This document shows positions 6,956 through 13,505 of a DNA stretch of 17,572 bases, one piece after another. The notes below the pieces were generated by a model. That model saw nothing but the letters and a program-made list of their open reading frames with translations. It did not search any database and was not told the DNA's origin. Position numbers and translations under genes: made by a program. The stretch is from assembly GCA_900753095.1 (NCBI GenBank), contig CAADXT010000153.1:1-17572 (forward strand). Direction: 5' to 3'. This DNA is from Eggerthellaceae bacterium. GTDB lineage: Bacteria; Actinomycetota; Coriobacteriia; Coriobacteriales; Eggerthellaceae. Every line of letters begins with the position of its first letter. Position 1 is the stretch's first letter.

Positions 6956-7567
6956 TTACAAACGCTCTACAGAACCGGTGGGGCAGTTCTCGGCGCAGGC
7001 TCCGCAGTGAAGGCAGTGCTCGGGCTGAATCTCGTACACATCCCCCGGGATGATGCACGCCTGCGGGCACACCGAAAGGCAGGTTCCGCAGCCGATGCAC
7101 GCATCGGTGATGCGGAAGCCCTTATGCCGAGCAGGCTTTTCTCCAAGCGGGTACACACCGCGCTCGATAGGCTTCACGCCAAGGTTGAAGTAGTCGAGCA
7201 CGATGCTGCTCACCTTGAAGATGATGCCGATGGAGCGCGTTTCGCCAGGGTAGACGTTGGCAAGGTAGGGCTGCTCTTCGAAAATTATGTCCATCCACTT
7301 CTCCTGCTCTTCGGCGGGAGCGGGCGCGGCAATGCCGTTCATGCGGATCATCTCGTTGAAGCGCGTATGAACCATGGTCTGCAAGCGCCCATCGCGCATA
7401 AGCTGCAAAGCCATCTCCTTGCCGCGCGCCGTGAAGAAGTACACGGCATCGGGCTCGTAATGGACGGCACTCACGCAACGTATTTGAGGGCATCCCTCTT
7501 CATCAACCGTTGCCATGGCCAACGTGCCAACAAGCTTCATCTTCTGCAGACAGGTCTGTGCGTCCAT
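6956..7567 (-). CDS. PPOX-like flavin-fold / 2[4Fe-4S] ferredoxin fusion protein
   Basis: A 203-residue protein with two parts. Residues 1-130 resemble the pyridoxamine-5'-phosphate-oxidase-like split barrel (LVGTLAMATVDEEGCPQIR, then VYFFTARGKEMALQL and MVHTRFNEMIRMNG), which usually binds FMN or F420. Residues 157-198 form a bacterial 2[4Fe-4S] ferredoxin with C157/C160/C163/C167 and C185/C188/C191/C195. The likely role is electron transfer, and within this operon it could feed the radical SAM enzyme; that is inference from position. The start is ATG at 7567 with AAGGAGG six bases upstream. The frame stays open further upstream only because it is antiphase to the GC-rich peptide repeats. 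Its stop is 12 bases before the radical SAM start, and the peptide gene stop is 34 bases upstream. Confidence 0.9.
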   Translation of the reverse strand: MDAQTCLQKMKLVGTLAMATVDEEGCPQIRCVSAVHYEPDAVYFFTARGKEMALQLMRDGRLQTMVHTRFNEMIRMNGIAAPAPAEEQEKWMDIIFEEQPYLANVYPGETRSIGIIFKVSSIVLDYFNLGVKPIERGVYPLGEKPARHKGFRITDACIGCGTCLSVCPQACIIPGDVYEIQPEHCLHCGACAENCPTGSVERL

Positions 7568-7601
7568 TACGAGCCTCCTTCGCTTTGGTGTTCCCGGTTG
7601 C

Positions 7602-7814
7602 CTACTGAGCGTCAGCTGCGCCGCAGGCGGGAGCAGGGTCGGCAGTGCCGCAGGCGGGAGCAGCCGCAGGGTCAGCGGAGCCGCAAGCGGGCGCAGCCTT
7701 AGGATCTGCAGACCCGCAGGCAGGAGCGGCGGGCTCGGCAGTGCCACAGGCAGGAGCGGGATCGGTGGTGCCGCAGGAAGAGAAAGCTGCAACGTTGTTC
7801 AGGTTTTCAGACAT
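7602..7814 (-). CDS. ACGX-repeat peptide, putative radical-SAM-modified (RiPP-like) precursor
   Basis: A 70-residue peptide with a short leader-like start (MSENLNNVAAFSS). The rest is repeats of the form A-C-G-[TSA]-[TA]-[DE]-P-A-P: Cys at 14, 23, 33, 44, 55 and 64, each followed by Gly. Repeat spacings are 9, 10, 11, 11 and 9 residues. Apart from one Lys the repeat part contains only Cys, Gly, Ala, Pro, Asp/Glu, Ser/Thr and the final Gln. No hydrophobic core, His or aromatic residue occurs in it. Start ATG at 7814 is chosen over an ATG five codons upstream because AAAGGAG lies five bases before it. It is the first gene of the operon, encoded just before the electron-transfer and radical SAM genes, which is typical of a substrate peptide. 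There is no double-Gly leader or signal peptide, so the product probably stays in the cytoplasm unless cleaved by something outside the locus. Confidence 0.9.
   Translation of the reverse strand: MSENLNNVAAFSSCGTTDPAPACGTAEPAAPACGSADPKAAPACGSADPAAAPACGTADPAPACGAADAQ
7605..7778 (-). repeat. Imperfect ~27-33-bp tandem repeats inside the peptide gene
   Basis: The six Cys-Gly peptide units are also repeated at DNA level (on the plus strand, GCCGCAGGCGGGAGCAG and close variants recur). Unit lengths differ by whole codons, so frame is kept. This is the pattern expected if units are gained and lost by slippage or recombination. It is not a CRISPR array, since the units are contiguous and coding. 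Confidence 0.8.
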
Positions 7815-7934
7815 GGCGTCTCCTTTCATGGTGGCTGCATGCGCAACCGCGTTTCACGGGCACCCTTTTGCGCCCTGCAACCATAATCGGGAATGCATAT
7901 CATTTGAAAAAGAAGGCACTAAACTATCAGCCGG

Positions 7935-7981
7935 TTACCAAAAGGTAAGTAGCTGCACTGTTCGGCAGCAGCTGCGATAAT
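7935..7981 (+). promoter_or_regulatory. Divergent control region: inverted repeat and -10 of the HxlR gene
   Basis: The inverted repeat TTACC-AAAA-GGTAA (7935-7948) lies in the 188-base region between the peptide operon and the HxlR gene. GATAAT (7976-7981) is a good -10 for the HxlR gene, 21 bases before its start codon. Dimeric HxlR-type repressors bind short inverted repeats in such regions, so this is a candidate site for auto-regulation and operon control. The operon's own promoter could not be fixed by eye. Confidence 0.5.
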
Positions 7982-8002
7982 GAAAGCGTTGAAGGAGGCC
8001 CT

Positions 8003-8335
8003 ATGCTCACCAAAGAAGAACTTCCCCCCTGCCCTGTTGCAACCTGCTTTCAGCTGTTCGGAAACAAGTGGAAGATCTACATCATTCAGCAGCTTGTTGA
8101 GCAGCCCTTCGGCTTCAATGCGTTGCAACGAGCCATCCCGGGCATCAGCCAGAAGGTGCTTTCCTCGAACTTGAAGGAAATGGAGGCGGCAGGGCTAATC
8201 ACCCGCACAGTAATCCCCGAAACGCCCATCCGCACGGAATATGCCTTAAGCGAATTAGGGGAATCGCTTATGCCCATCATCAATTCCATGGTGGAATGGG
8301 GCACCGATTACCAGAATCTCGTACGAGAGGCGTAA
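8003..8335 (+). CDS. HxlR-family winged-helix transcriptional regulator
   Basis: A 110-residue MarR/DUF24-like regulator. It has the typical HxlR start CPVATCFQLFGNKWKIYII (residues 10-28) with a Cys-Pro at 10-11, recognition region IPGISQKVLSSNLKEMEAAGLI, and wing RTVIPETPIRTEYALSELGESL. The N-terminal Cys of this family is the redox switch in YodB/CatR/QsrR-type sensors of quinones, aldehydes and hypochlorite; C10 is in that position and a second Cys is at 15. The ATG at 8003 follows AAGGAGG. The gene is divergent from the ACGX peptide operon, so it most likely controls that operon and itself. Redox sensing is an inference from family and from the nitroreductase in the target operon. Confidence 0.92.
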   Translation: MLTKEELPPCPVATCFQLFGNKWKIYIIQQLVEQPFGFNALQRAIPGISQKVLSSNLKEMEAAGLITRTVIPETPIRTEYALSELGESLMPIINSMVEWGTDYQNLVREA

Positions 8336-8356
8336 GCAAAGCCGCAGGGCTAAAGC

Positions 8357-9238
8357 CTAACGAGCCTTGATGAGGTATTGGCTCTTCCCCGATGCCTTGG
8401 CACGGTACATAGCCTCATCGGCCTGGCGAATAAGCTCCTCAACGGTTTCGTGTTCGGCATGCTCCTGGTAAAAGGCGCCGATGCTTACCGTGAACCCCAC
8501 TTCGTTGGAGGCTATGGTTGAGCGAAGACTTTCCAGGCACTTGTCCAGCTCTTCGGCGGTCTTGCCCTGCGAGGCGGCGATGAACTCGTCTCCGCCATAG
8601 CGCACCACGATGTCTTCCCTATCGGCAACGAAAACGCCCTCGAGAGCCTGAGCAGCGAAACGAAGCGCCTTGTCGCCCACCACATGGCCGAAGGTATCGT
8701 TCACCCGCTTGAAATCGTCTATGTCCATCATCACCACGGAAAGCGAAGCGCCCTCGCCTGCGGCGCGGTTCGTCATGATGCTCAAACGATCGTTTAAGTA
8801 GCGCCGGTTGGAAAGCCCCGTAAGGTCATCGGTGTACACCTGGTGGTTGAAGCTCGTGATGCGGTCCACGAAATCGTTGTCGCCGAACGCGGAAAGCAGC
8901 ACATCGTCGTTCGACTCGGTAACCACTTCAAGGACATACCTGTGGTCATCGACGGTTACGCACTGGGCAACAACGTGATACACATCATGGTCGATGAACT
9001 CGAACTTCGAATAACGATGGTTGTCGGCAAAGCAGCGCGCCGAAATGCAGTTCTCGCAACGGTCCTGCTTGTTCCATACGTGATAGCAGCTTTCCTCCGT
9101 TGCCTGCAGCTTGCCGCCGTCCACGGTGTAGACGATCATGTTGATGGGATCAACCAAGCGAACCACATCAAAGAACCTTGAGGCGGATTCGATGATCTGC
9201 TTAATCTGATCTTTCTTGTATGAAAGCTCGTTCGACAT
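8357..9238 (-). CDS. Diguanylate cyclase (GGDEF) with N-terminal Cys-rich sensor domain
   Basis: A 293-residue protein with no membrane segment. Residues 1-110 form a PAS-like domain containing a cysteine cluster, CYHVWNKQDRCENCISARC (C51, C61, C64, C69), and C93. The C-terminal half is a complete GGDEF domain: DDLTGLSNRR (137-146), MMDIDDFKRVNDTFGH (170-185) and RYGGDEF (213-219). The active-site GGDEF is intact, so c-di-GMP synthesis from two GTP is expected. The RxxD inhibitory site is not present in canonical form (REDI at 207-210). The sensor may bind a metal or respond to thiol redox state; this is inferred from the Cys spacing. ATG at 9238 has AAGGAG upstream; the longer in-frame reading to 9289 has no such site. 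It is convergent with the HxlR gene with only 21 bases between and no clear terminator. Confidence 0.92.
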   Translation of the reverse strand: MSNELSYKKDQIKQIIESASRFFDVVRLVDPINMIVYTVDGGKLQATEESCYHVWNKQDRCENCISARCFADNHRYSKFEFIDHDVYHVVAQCVTVDDHRYVLEVVTESNDDVLLSAFGDNDFVDRITSFNHQVYTDDLTGLSNRRYLNDRLSIMTNRAAGEGASLSVVMMDIDDFKRVNDTFGHVVGDKALRFAAQALEGVFVADREDIVVRYGGDEFIAASQGKTAEELDKCLESLRSTIASNEVGFTVSIGAFYQEHAEHETVEELIRQADEAMYRAKASGKSQYLIKAR

Positions 9239-9378
9239 GGCCGCTCCTTCAGGGATTATGGCTTTAAATCGTATCACAAACAGGCACAATGCCCTACCTA
9301 GGCAGCCGAAGACCCCAAGCTTGCCGAGGTTAACGCAGCGCAGAATGCGAGTGAAGCCTCGACGAAGGCAAGCTTTGC

Positions 9379-9445
9379 TAAAATAGGCAGCCTGACAAAC
9401 CCCAGCGTGGACTTTTCCAGACCCTACGTCTCCTTTTCGCCACGC
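9379..9445 (+). promoter_or_regulatory. Probable -10 and structured leader of the EamA transporter gene
   Basis: TAAAAT at 9379-9384 would start a transcript with an untranslated leader of about 110 bases. Within it GCGTGG (9405-9410) can pair with CCACGC (9440-9445) around a 29-base loop. I do not recognise a known riboswitch. The 266-base region 9239-9504 otherwise holds only this and the promoter of the divergent GGDEF gene. Confidence 0.35.
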
Positions 9446-9504
9446 AACCGCACAGCCGCAAGCAGCAGCCCTGCGGCCAACCGATTGCCCAAAAGGAGCG
9501 CATC

Positions 9505-10458
9505 ATGCCCAACCGCACGCGAAAACCGAAGCAGTTCGCCACCGCAGCACGCAGCGCGGGAGCGCGCACCAAAGCCGTTGCCTGCGTGTTCTTCGGCGGA
9601 GCCTGCTACGGCTTCAACGCCACCTGCTACAAGCTTTCCTATATGTGGGGATTCAGCTCTGCGCAGATTGCCGCGGCACAGATGTGGTTCGCCTTCGCAC
9701 TGTTCGCCCTTTTGCTCGTTTTCGACCGCATCAAGGGGCAACGATGGGCGAAGATCGGCAGCAGCAACGTGCTTAAGCTCATGGGCATTGGCGCGGTAAC
9801 CTGCGTAACCTCGATTTTCTACACGTACGCCATGAGCCAGCTGCCCGTTGCCCTGGCGCTTACGCTGTTGTTCCAGTTCACCTGGATAGGCACGGTAATC
9901 CAAGTGATGATGACGCGCCGCCTGCCGGCGCCAAGCCAGGTGGTTTCGGCTCTTATCATCGTCTTCGGAACGGTGTTCGCAAGCGGGCTTTACGCAACCG
10001 ACCTCTCCAACTGCAACCCCTGGGGCATCGCCGCTGGGCTCGTTGCCGCCGTAAGCTGCGCCTTGTTCCTGGCGCTTTCAGGACACGTGCAGCCTACCTG
10101 CTCGCAAGCGCAGAGGGGGTTTCTCATCTGCGGCGGATCGGTGATCATGTCGCATCTCATCTGCCCCGATTTCATCGTGTCGGGCGTTCTGCTGCAGGGC
10201 ATAGCGCCCTTGGGCCTGGTGGCAGGCGCCTGCGGGTTCTTCCTTCCCGTGCTGCTGTTCAGCATCGGAACGCCGCACCTGCCCGCAGGGCTTTCCTCGG
10301 TGCTTGCCGCATCAGAGCTGCCCGCAGGGCTTTTCGTTGCCATGATGGTGCTTTCCTCACCCATCGGCCCCGTTGAATGGCTTGGCGTAGCCATCATCTT
10401 GCTGGGAGTATGCGTTTCGCAGGTGCAGTTCCTGCCACCGCGAAAGAAGAGAGCTTAG
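9505..10458 (+). CDS. EamA/DMT-superfamily membrane transporter
   Basis: A 317-residue protein with about ten predicted membrane segments in two EamA halves. Starting points are CVFFGGACYGFNATCYKL (27-44), MWFAFALFALLLVF, LMGIGAVTCVTSIFYTYAM, ALALTLLFQFTWIGTVI and VVSALIIVFGTVFASG. The second half begins at WGIAAGLVAAVSCALFLAL and ends WLGVAIILLGVCVSQV. Cytoplasmic ends are basic (MPNRTRKPK..., PPRKKRA), in keeping with the positive-inside rule. DMT transporters usually export amino acids or other metabolites; the substrate cannot be deduced. ATG at 9505 follows AAAAGGAG. Its stop overlaps the stop of the convergent kinase gene by four bases. It is in the opposite orientation to the ACGX operon and separated from it by the GGDEF gene, so it is unlikely to be its exporter. 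Confidence 0.88.
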   Translation: MPNRTRKPKQFATAARSAGARTKAVACVFFGGACYGFNATCYKLSYMWGFSSAQIAAAQMWFAFALFALLLVFDRIKGQRWAKIGSSNVLKLMGIGAVTCVTSIFYTYAMSQLPVALALTLLFQFTWIGTVIQVMMTRRLPAPSQVVSALIIVFGTVFASGLYATDLSNCNPWGIAAGLVAAVSCALFLALSGHVQPTCSQAQRGFLICGGSVIMSHLICPDFIVSGVLLQGIAPLGLVAGACGFFLPVLLFSIGTPHLPAGLSSVLAASELPAGLFVAMMVLSSPIGPVEWLGVAIILLGVCVSQVQFLPPRKKRA

Positions 10459-13241
10459 CGCAAGCAGCACTCGGCAATCGTGCGCTTCACCACCGCAAGG
10501 TCGATGGGCTTGGCGATATGGGCGTTCATGCCCGCTTCCTTTGCCGCCTTGGCGTCTTCGGAAAATGCATTGGCCGTCATGGCGATGATGGGCACAGTAG
10601 CAGCATCGCGCTTATCGCTCACGCGGATGGCGCGAGCTGCCTCGTAGCCGTCCATCACCGGCATCATGATGTCCATCAGAATGGCATCGAAGCTGCCAGC
10701 GGGCTTCTTGCAGAACAGCTCAAGCGCTTCCTTGCCGTTGGGAACACAGGTCACAACGGCACCCTCGCTCGTAAGCAGGGCATTGGCAACCTCGGTGTTA
10801 AGCTCGTTGTCTTCAGCCAGCATGATATTCATGCCCGAAATGGAGCAATCCTCCAAGCCCAAAGGCGCAACGCGGTGCACCTCCGGCTCGCGGTCGATGG
10901 TAAAGGGCACATCGATGGTGAACACCGAGCCCTTGCCCTCTTCGCTTTCAACGGAAATAGTGCCGCCCATGCGCTCCACCAGCGCCTTTACGATAGGCAT
11001 GCCCATTCCCATGCCCTGGAAGTTGCTGCGAGCATCGTCGTTTTCCTGCGCGAAGGGCTCGAAGATATGCTTCAGGAACTCCTGCGACATGCCGATGCCC
11101 GTATCGGAGATGATGAAACGATAGGTAGCCACATCGCCTTTCACGCCGAGCAGCACCGAAACGCAGTTGACCGTCCCGCCTTTCCTGTTGTACTTCACGC
11201 AGTTGTCAACCAGGTTCAGCATCACCCGGCGCACATGCATGGGGCTGCCGTACACGTCGGGGTACTTGATGTTGCGGCCGCCATCGGTGGTGATGGTGAC
11301 ACCGCGCTCCGCTGCGCGGATATTGGCCAGAACAAGCACATCGCGGAACAGGTTCGTCAGGTTGAACGGCTTGTTCTCGAGCACGATCTCGCGGTCTTCG
11401 ATCTTGCTCATCTCCAAGATGTCGCTAATGAGGGTAAGAAGATGATCGGCCGCCACCTTGGCCTTCGAGCGATTGCGCTTCGTGAGCTCAACATCGTCTG
11501 CATGCAAGTCGTTTACTTCGATAAGCCCGATGATTCCGTTCAAGGGCGTGCGGATGTCGTGGCTCATGCGCGAGAGGAAGGCGGTTTTCGCAGCGTTCGC
11601 GCTCTGCGCTTCCTGCTGCGCTACCCGCGCCTTGTTCAACGCCCACGCCAAAACGGCGATAACCAGAACAAGCAGCGCGATAACGCAGGCCACGATGGTG
11701 GTCTGGTACTTCTCCACGAACTGCGCGAAATCAGAATCCGTGTTGGAATAGGAGTAATGCGAATACGTTGCCGCCTCGATGGCACCGCTCGAGCACACAA
11801 TGCCCTTGTCTACGATACTCAGAAGCTCAGAGTCGCCCTTCCTCATTCGGCAGTTGAGCCCAACGTTGGCGGGGAGCTGGGTGGTTTTCAGCCCCGACAT
11901 ATCAACCCGATCACGCAAGATATCGAGGAATGAAATGGGGACGATCGTGCACGATGCCTCGCCGCTCTTCACGGCATTGACGCAACCGACGTCATCTTTG
12001 CGGGAAAGGAGGCTAGCATCGGGGTACAGCACCGAGAGCGCGTTTCGGTTGGCCAAAGAGCCAGGATAGTAGGCGATGTTGCCCAGCGCTTCCTCAAGGT
12101 TATCGCCTGAGTACACGGCAGCGAACGAGGTAGTTGCAAGCGTGGACGATTGGATGGTGCCGCTTTGCTCGGCAAGCCAGTAGTCTTTGTACACCGGCAA
12201 CGCCACATCGATCTCGCCGCTCTTCAGCGCATCCTCCAGCTCGGCGTTCGACGCGTACGCCGTTTCGTTCAGCTTCGCGCCGAACTGCGTTCGCAGCGTG
12301 TCGCACAACGGAGAGAAGGCACCCTCCATAAGACCGTTTTCTCCCCTGTTCGTGTAGGGCAGCGATTTATCCATATAGCCGATGTTTATGGTGTCGTTGT
12401 GCGCATCAAGCCACGACTGCTCTTTGGCGGTAAGCGAGGAAGAGCCGCCGTTGCTCACCGAATAGCGCGTTTTCACCTCGTCGTTGTAGCGCGGGTTGGT
12501 GCTGCGCAGGGAAGTCATGGCTGCGTTGATGTCGTCCATCAAGTCAGGGCGGGACTTCGGCGTTACGAAATAGTAGTTGCTTTCGCCCACGTAGAACATG
12601 GCCATGGCGTCTTCGGAGGAAAGCGTATCGTTCATGATGATGGCATCGACCTTGTCCGAGGAAAGCGCATCGAACAGCTCATCGCCCGTTTCGTAGAACT
12701 TGTAATTGCAGCTGATTCCCGCATCCTGCAGCCACTTCATGCCCACTTCGGTTTGCATTACGCCGTTGTTGCACCCGATGGTCATGCCGTTCAAAGCGCT
12801 TGGATCGCCCTTCGCAAGCGCCTCCTGCGTGGGCTTCGCGTAGATGTAGTAGCGCTCCGTGCCTTCGGGGTTGGATGAGAAGAGCATCTTCTGCGCGCGT
12901 TCGTCGGTGTAGGAGATGTTGGGCATCAAATCGATCTCGCCCGCTTCAAGCTTGTCCATAAGCTCGCCGAACGTGCCCGTTACGTACTCGTATTTCCAGC
13001 CAGAGGTGTAGTAAGAAAGCGTTTGAAGGTACTCGTAGCCCCAGCCAGAAAGGTATTCGCCCGGCGTACCGCTTTGAAAGCCCTGATTGTTCACCAGCCA
13101 GCCAACACGCACGGTTTTCATTTCGCCTTCGTCGGCCCAAGCGCTGCAGGGAACCACGCAGAGCACGCTGAAGGAGAGCGCAACGCAAAGGAGCATGCCA
13201 AGAAAGCGCCTCGCGGCGGAATATAGGCTGGTAGCTGGCAA
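10455..13241 (-). CDS. EvgS-like hybrid histidine kinase with two periplasmic-binding-protein sensor domains
   Basis: A 928-residue hybrid kinase. A signal peptide (residues 1-36, hydrophobic core FLGMLLCVALSFSVLCVV, cleavage near SAWA/DE) precedes two SBP_bac_3-like domains at about 43-260 (VRVGWLVNNQGFQ..., GEIDLMPNISYTDER) and 283-483 (INIGYMDKSLPYT..., GEIDVALPVYKDYW). A membrane segment lies at 515-534. HisKA follows with MSHDIRTPLN (H561), then HATPase_c with N680, SDTGIGMS and the G-box GMGMGMPIV, and a receiver with D857 in LMDIMMPVMDG. Such paired Venus-flytrap domains usually sense amino acids or small ligands. The chosen start is TTG at 13241, preceded by GGGGGA at five bases and giving a complete signal peptide. 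ATG at 13196 (codon 16) is the alternative, with a poorer upstream site. The frame stays open to 13451, but that stretch contains the promoter. Confidence 0.88.
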   Translation of the reverse strand: MPATSLYSAARRFLGMLLCVALSFSVLCVVPCSAWADEGEMKTVRVGWLVNNQGFQSGTPGEYLSGWGYEYLQTLSYYTSGWKYEYVTGTFGELMDKLEAGEIDLMPNISYTDERAQKMLFSSNPEGTERYYIYAKPTQEALAKGDPSALNGMTIGCNNGVMQTEVGMKWLQDAGISCNYKFYETGDELFDALSSDKVDAIIMNDTLSSEDAMAMFYVGESNYYFVTPKSRPDLMDDINAAMTSLRSTNPRYNDEVKTRYSVSNGGSSSLTAKEQSWLDAHNDTINIGYMDKSLPYTNRGENGLMEGAFSPLCDTLRTQFGAKLNETAYASNAELEDALKSGEIDVALPVYKDYWLAEQSGTIQSSTLATTSFAAVYSGDNLEEALGNIAYYPGSLANRNALSVLYPDASLLSRKDDVGCVNAVKSGEASCTIVPISFLDILRDRVDMSGLKTTQLPANVGLNCRMRKGDSELLSIVDKGIVCSSGAIEAATYSHYSYSNTDSDFAQFVEKYQTTIVACVIALLVLVIAVLAWALNKARVAQQEAQSANAAKTAFLSRMSHDIRTPLNGIIGLIEVNDLHADDVELTKRNRSKAKVAADHLLTLISDILEMSKIEDREIVLENKPFNLTNLFRDVLVLANIRAAERGVTITTDGGRNIKYPDVYGSPMHVRRVMLNLVDNCVKYNRKGGTVNCVSVLLGVKGDVATYRFIISDTGIGMSQEFLKHIFEPFAQENDDARSNFQGMGMGMPIVKALVERMGGTISVESEEGKGSVFTIDVPFTIDREPEVHRVAPLGLEDCSISGMNIMLAEDNELNTEVANALLTSEGAVVTCVPNGKEALELFCKKPAGSFDAILMDIMMPVMDGYEAARAIRVSDKRDAATVPIIAMTANAFSEDAKAAKEAGMNAHIAKPIDLAVVKRTIAECCLR

Positions 13242-13260
13242 AAGAGTCCCCCGACATCCA

Positions 13261-13284
13261 TAAGTTAACTTAGGCACAATTCTA
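13261..13284 (-). promoter_or_regulatory. -10 box and 12-bp perfect palindrome upstream of the double-SBP kinase
   Basis: Read on the minus strand, TAGAAT (13284-13279) is a likely -10. Just downstream lies TAAGTTAACTTA (13261-13272), a perfect 12-bp palindrome, placed at about the expected transcription start and 19 bases before the TTG start. This position suits a repressor operator. No clear -35 is seen. Confidence 0.45.
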
Positions 13285-13442
13285 CCAAACCACCTAAGCG
13301 CTATATATGGCAACGCCGTTAAAACATGCGAGAGCCACCAGTTAAACGGGTACACAATTGGATTCCCAGGGGCTGGTGTTGCTGATGTTCCCCTGTCCCG
13401 CTTCACCCCTCGCCAACACCGCTTTCTCTTAGCAGATGATGT

Positions 13443-13448
13443 TAGAAT
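13443..13448 (+). promoter_or_regulatory. Probable -10 of the GGDEF/kinase fusion gene
   Basis: TAGAAT at 13443-13448 lies 57 bases before the ATG at 13506. The divergent kinase gene has the same hexamer on the other strand. A canonical -35 is not visible. The remainder of 13285-13442 shows nothing I can name. Confidence 0.4.
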
Positions 13449-13505
13449 CAAGCCATAGAAACTACAGCGAAAATCGCCCCACCATTACTTCGCGAGATCA
13501 GGATC

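Noticed and set aside
5888..7702. A 604-codon open frame on the plus strand across the radical SAM, ferredoxin and peptide genes
   Set aside because: It is antisense to genes with clear motifs and ribosome sites. GC-rich codon bias leaves long open antisense frames, and the translation has no recognisable domain.
7605..7778. Possible CRISPR-like array because of ~30-base periodicity
   Set aside because: Units are contiguous, imperfect, codon-exact and coding; there are no spacers and no cas genes.
7568..7792. N-terminal extension of the PPOX/ferredoxin protein through the Leu/Pro-rich stretch
   Set aside because: The stretch is the peptide repeat read in another frame. ATG at 7567 has AAGGAGG at ideal spacing.
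7645..7980. Plus-strand repeat protein (QAGA-type repeats) opposite the ACGX peptide
   Set aside because: It mirrors the peptide repeats. The minus-strand frame has a perfect ribosome site, the Cys-Gly signature and matching operon context.
8336..8356. Terminator between the HxlR and GGDEF genes (AGCC-GCAG-GGCT)
   Set aside because: A four-base stem without a T-run is too weak to call.
9385..9504. Riboswitch in the EamA transporter leader
   Set aside because: A stem can be drawn, but no known riboswitch core was recognised; kept only as a weak structured leader.
9505..10458. EamA transporter as exporter of the ACGX product
   Set aside because: Opposite strand, separate promoter, with a GGDEF gene in between; DMT transporters usually carry small metabolites, not peptides.
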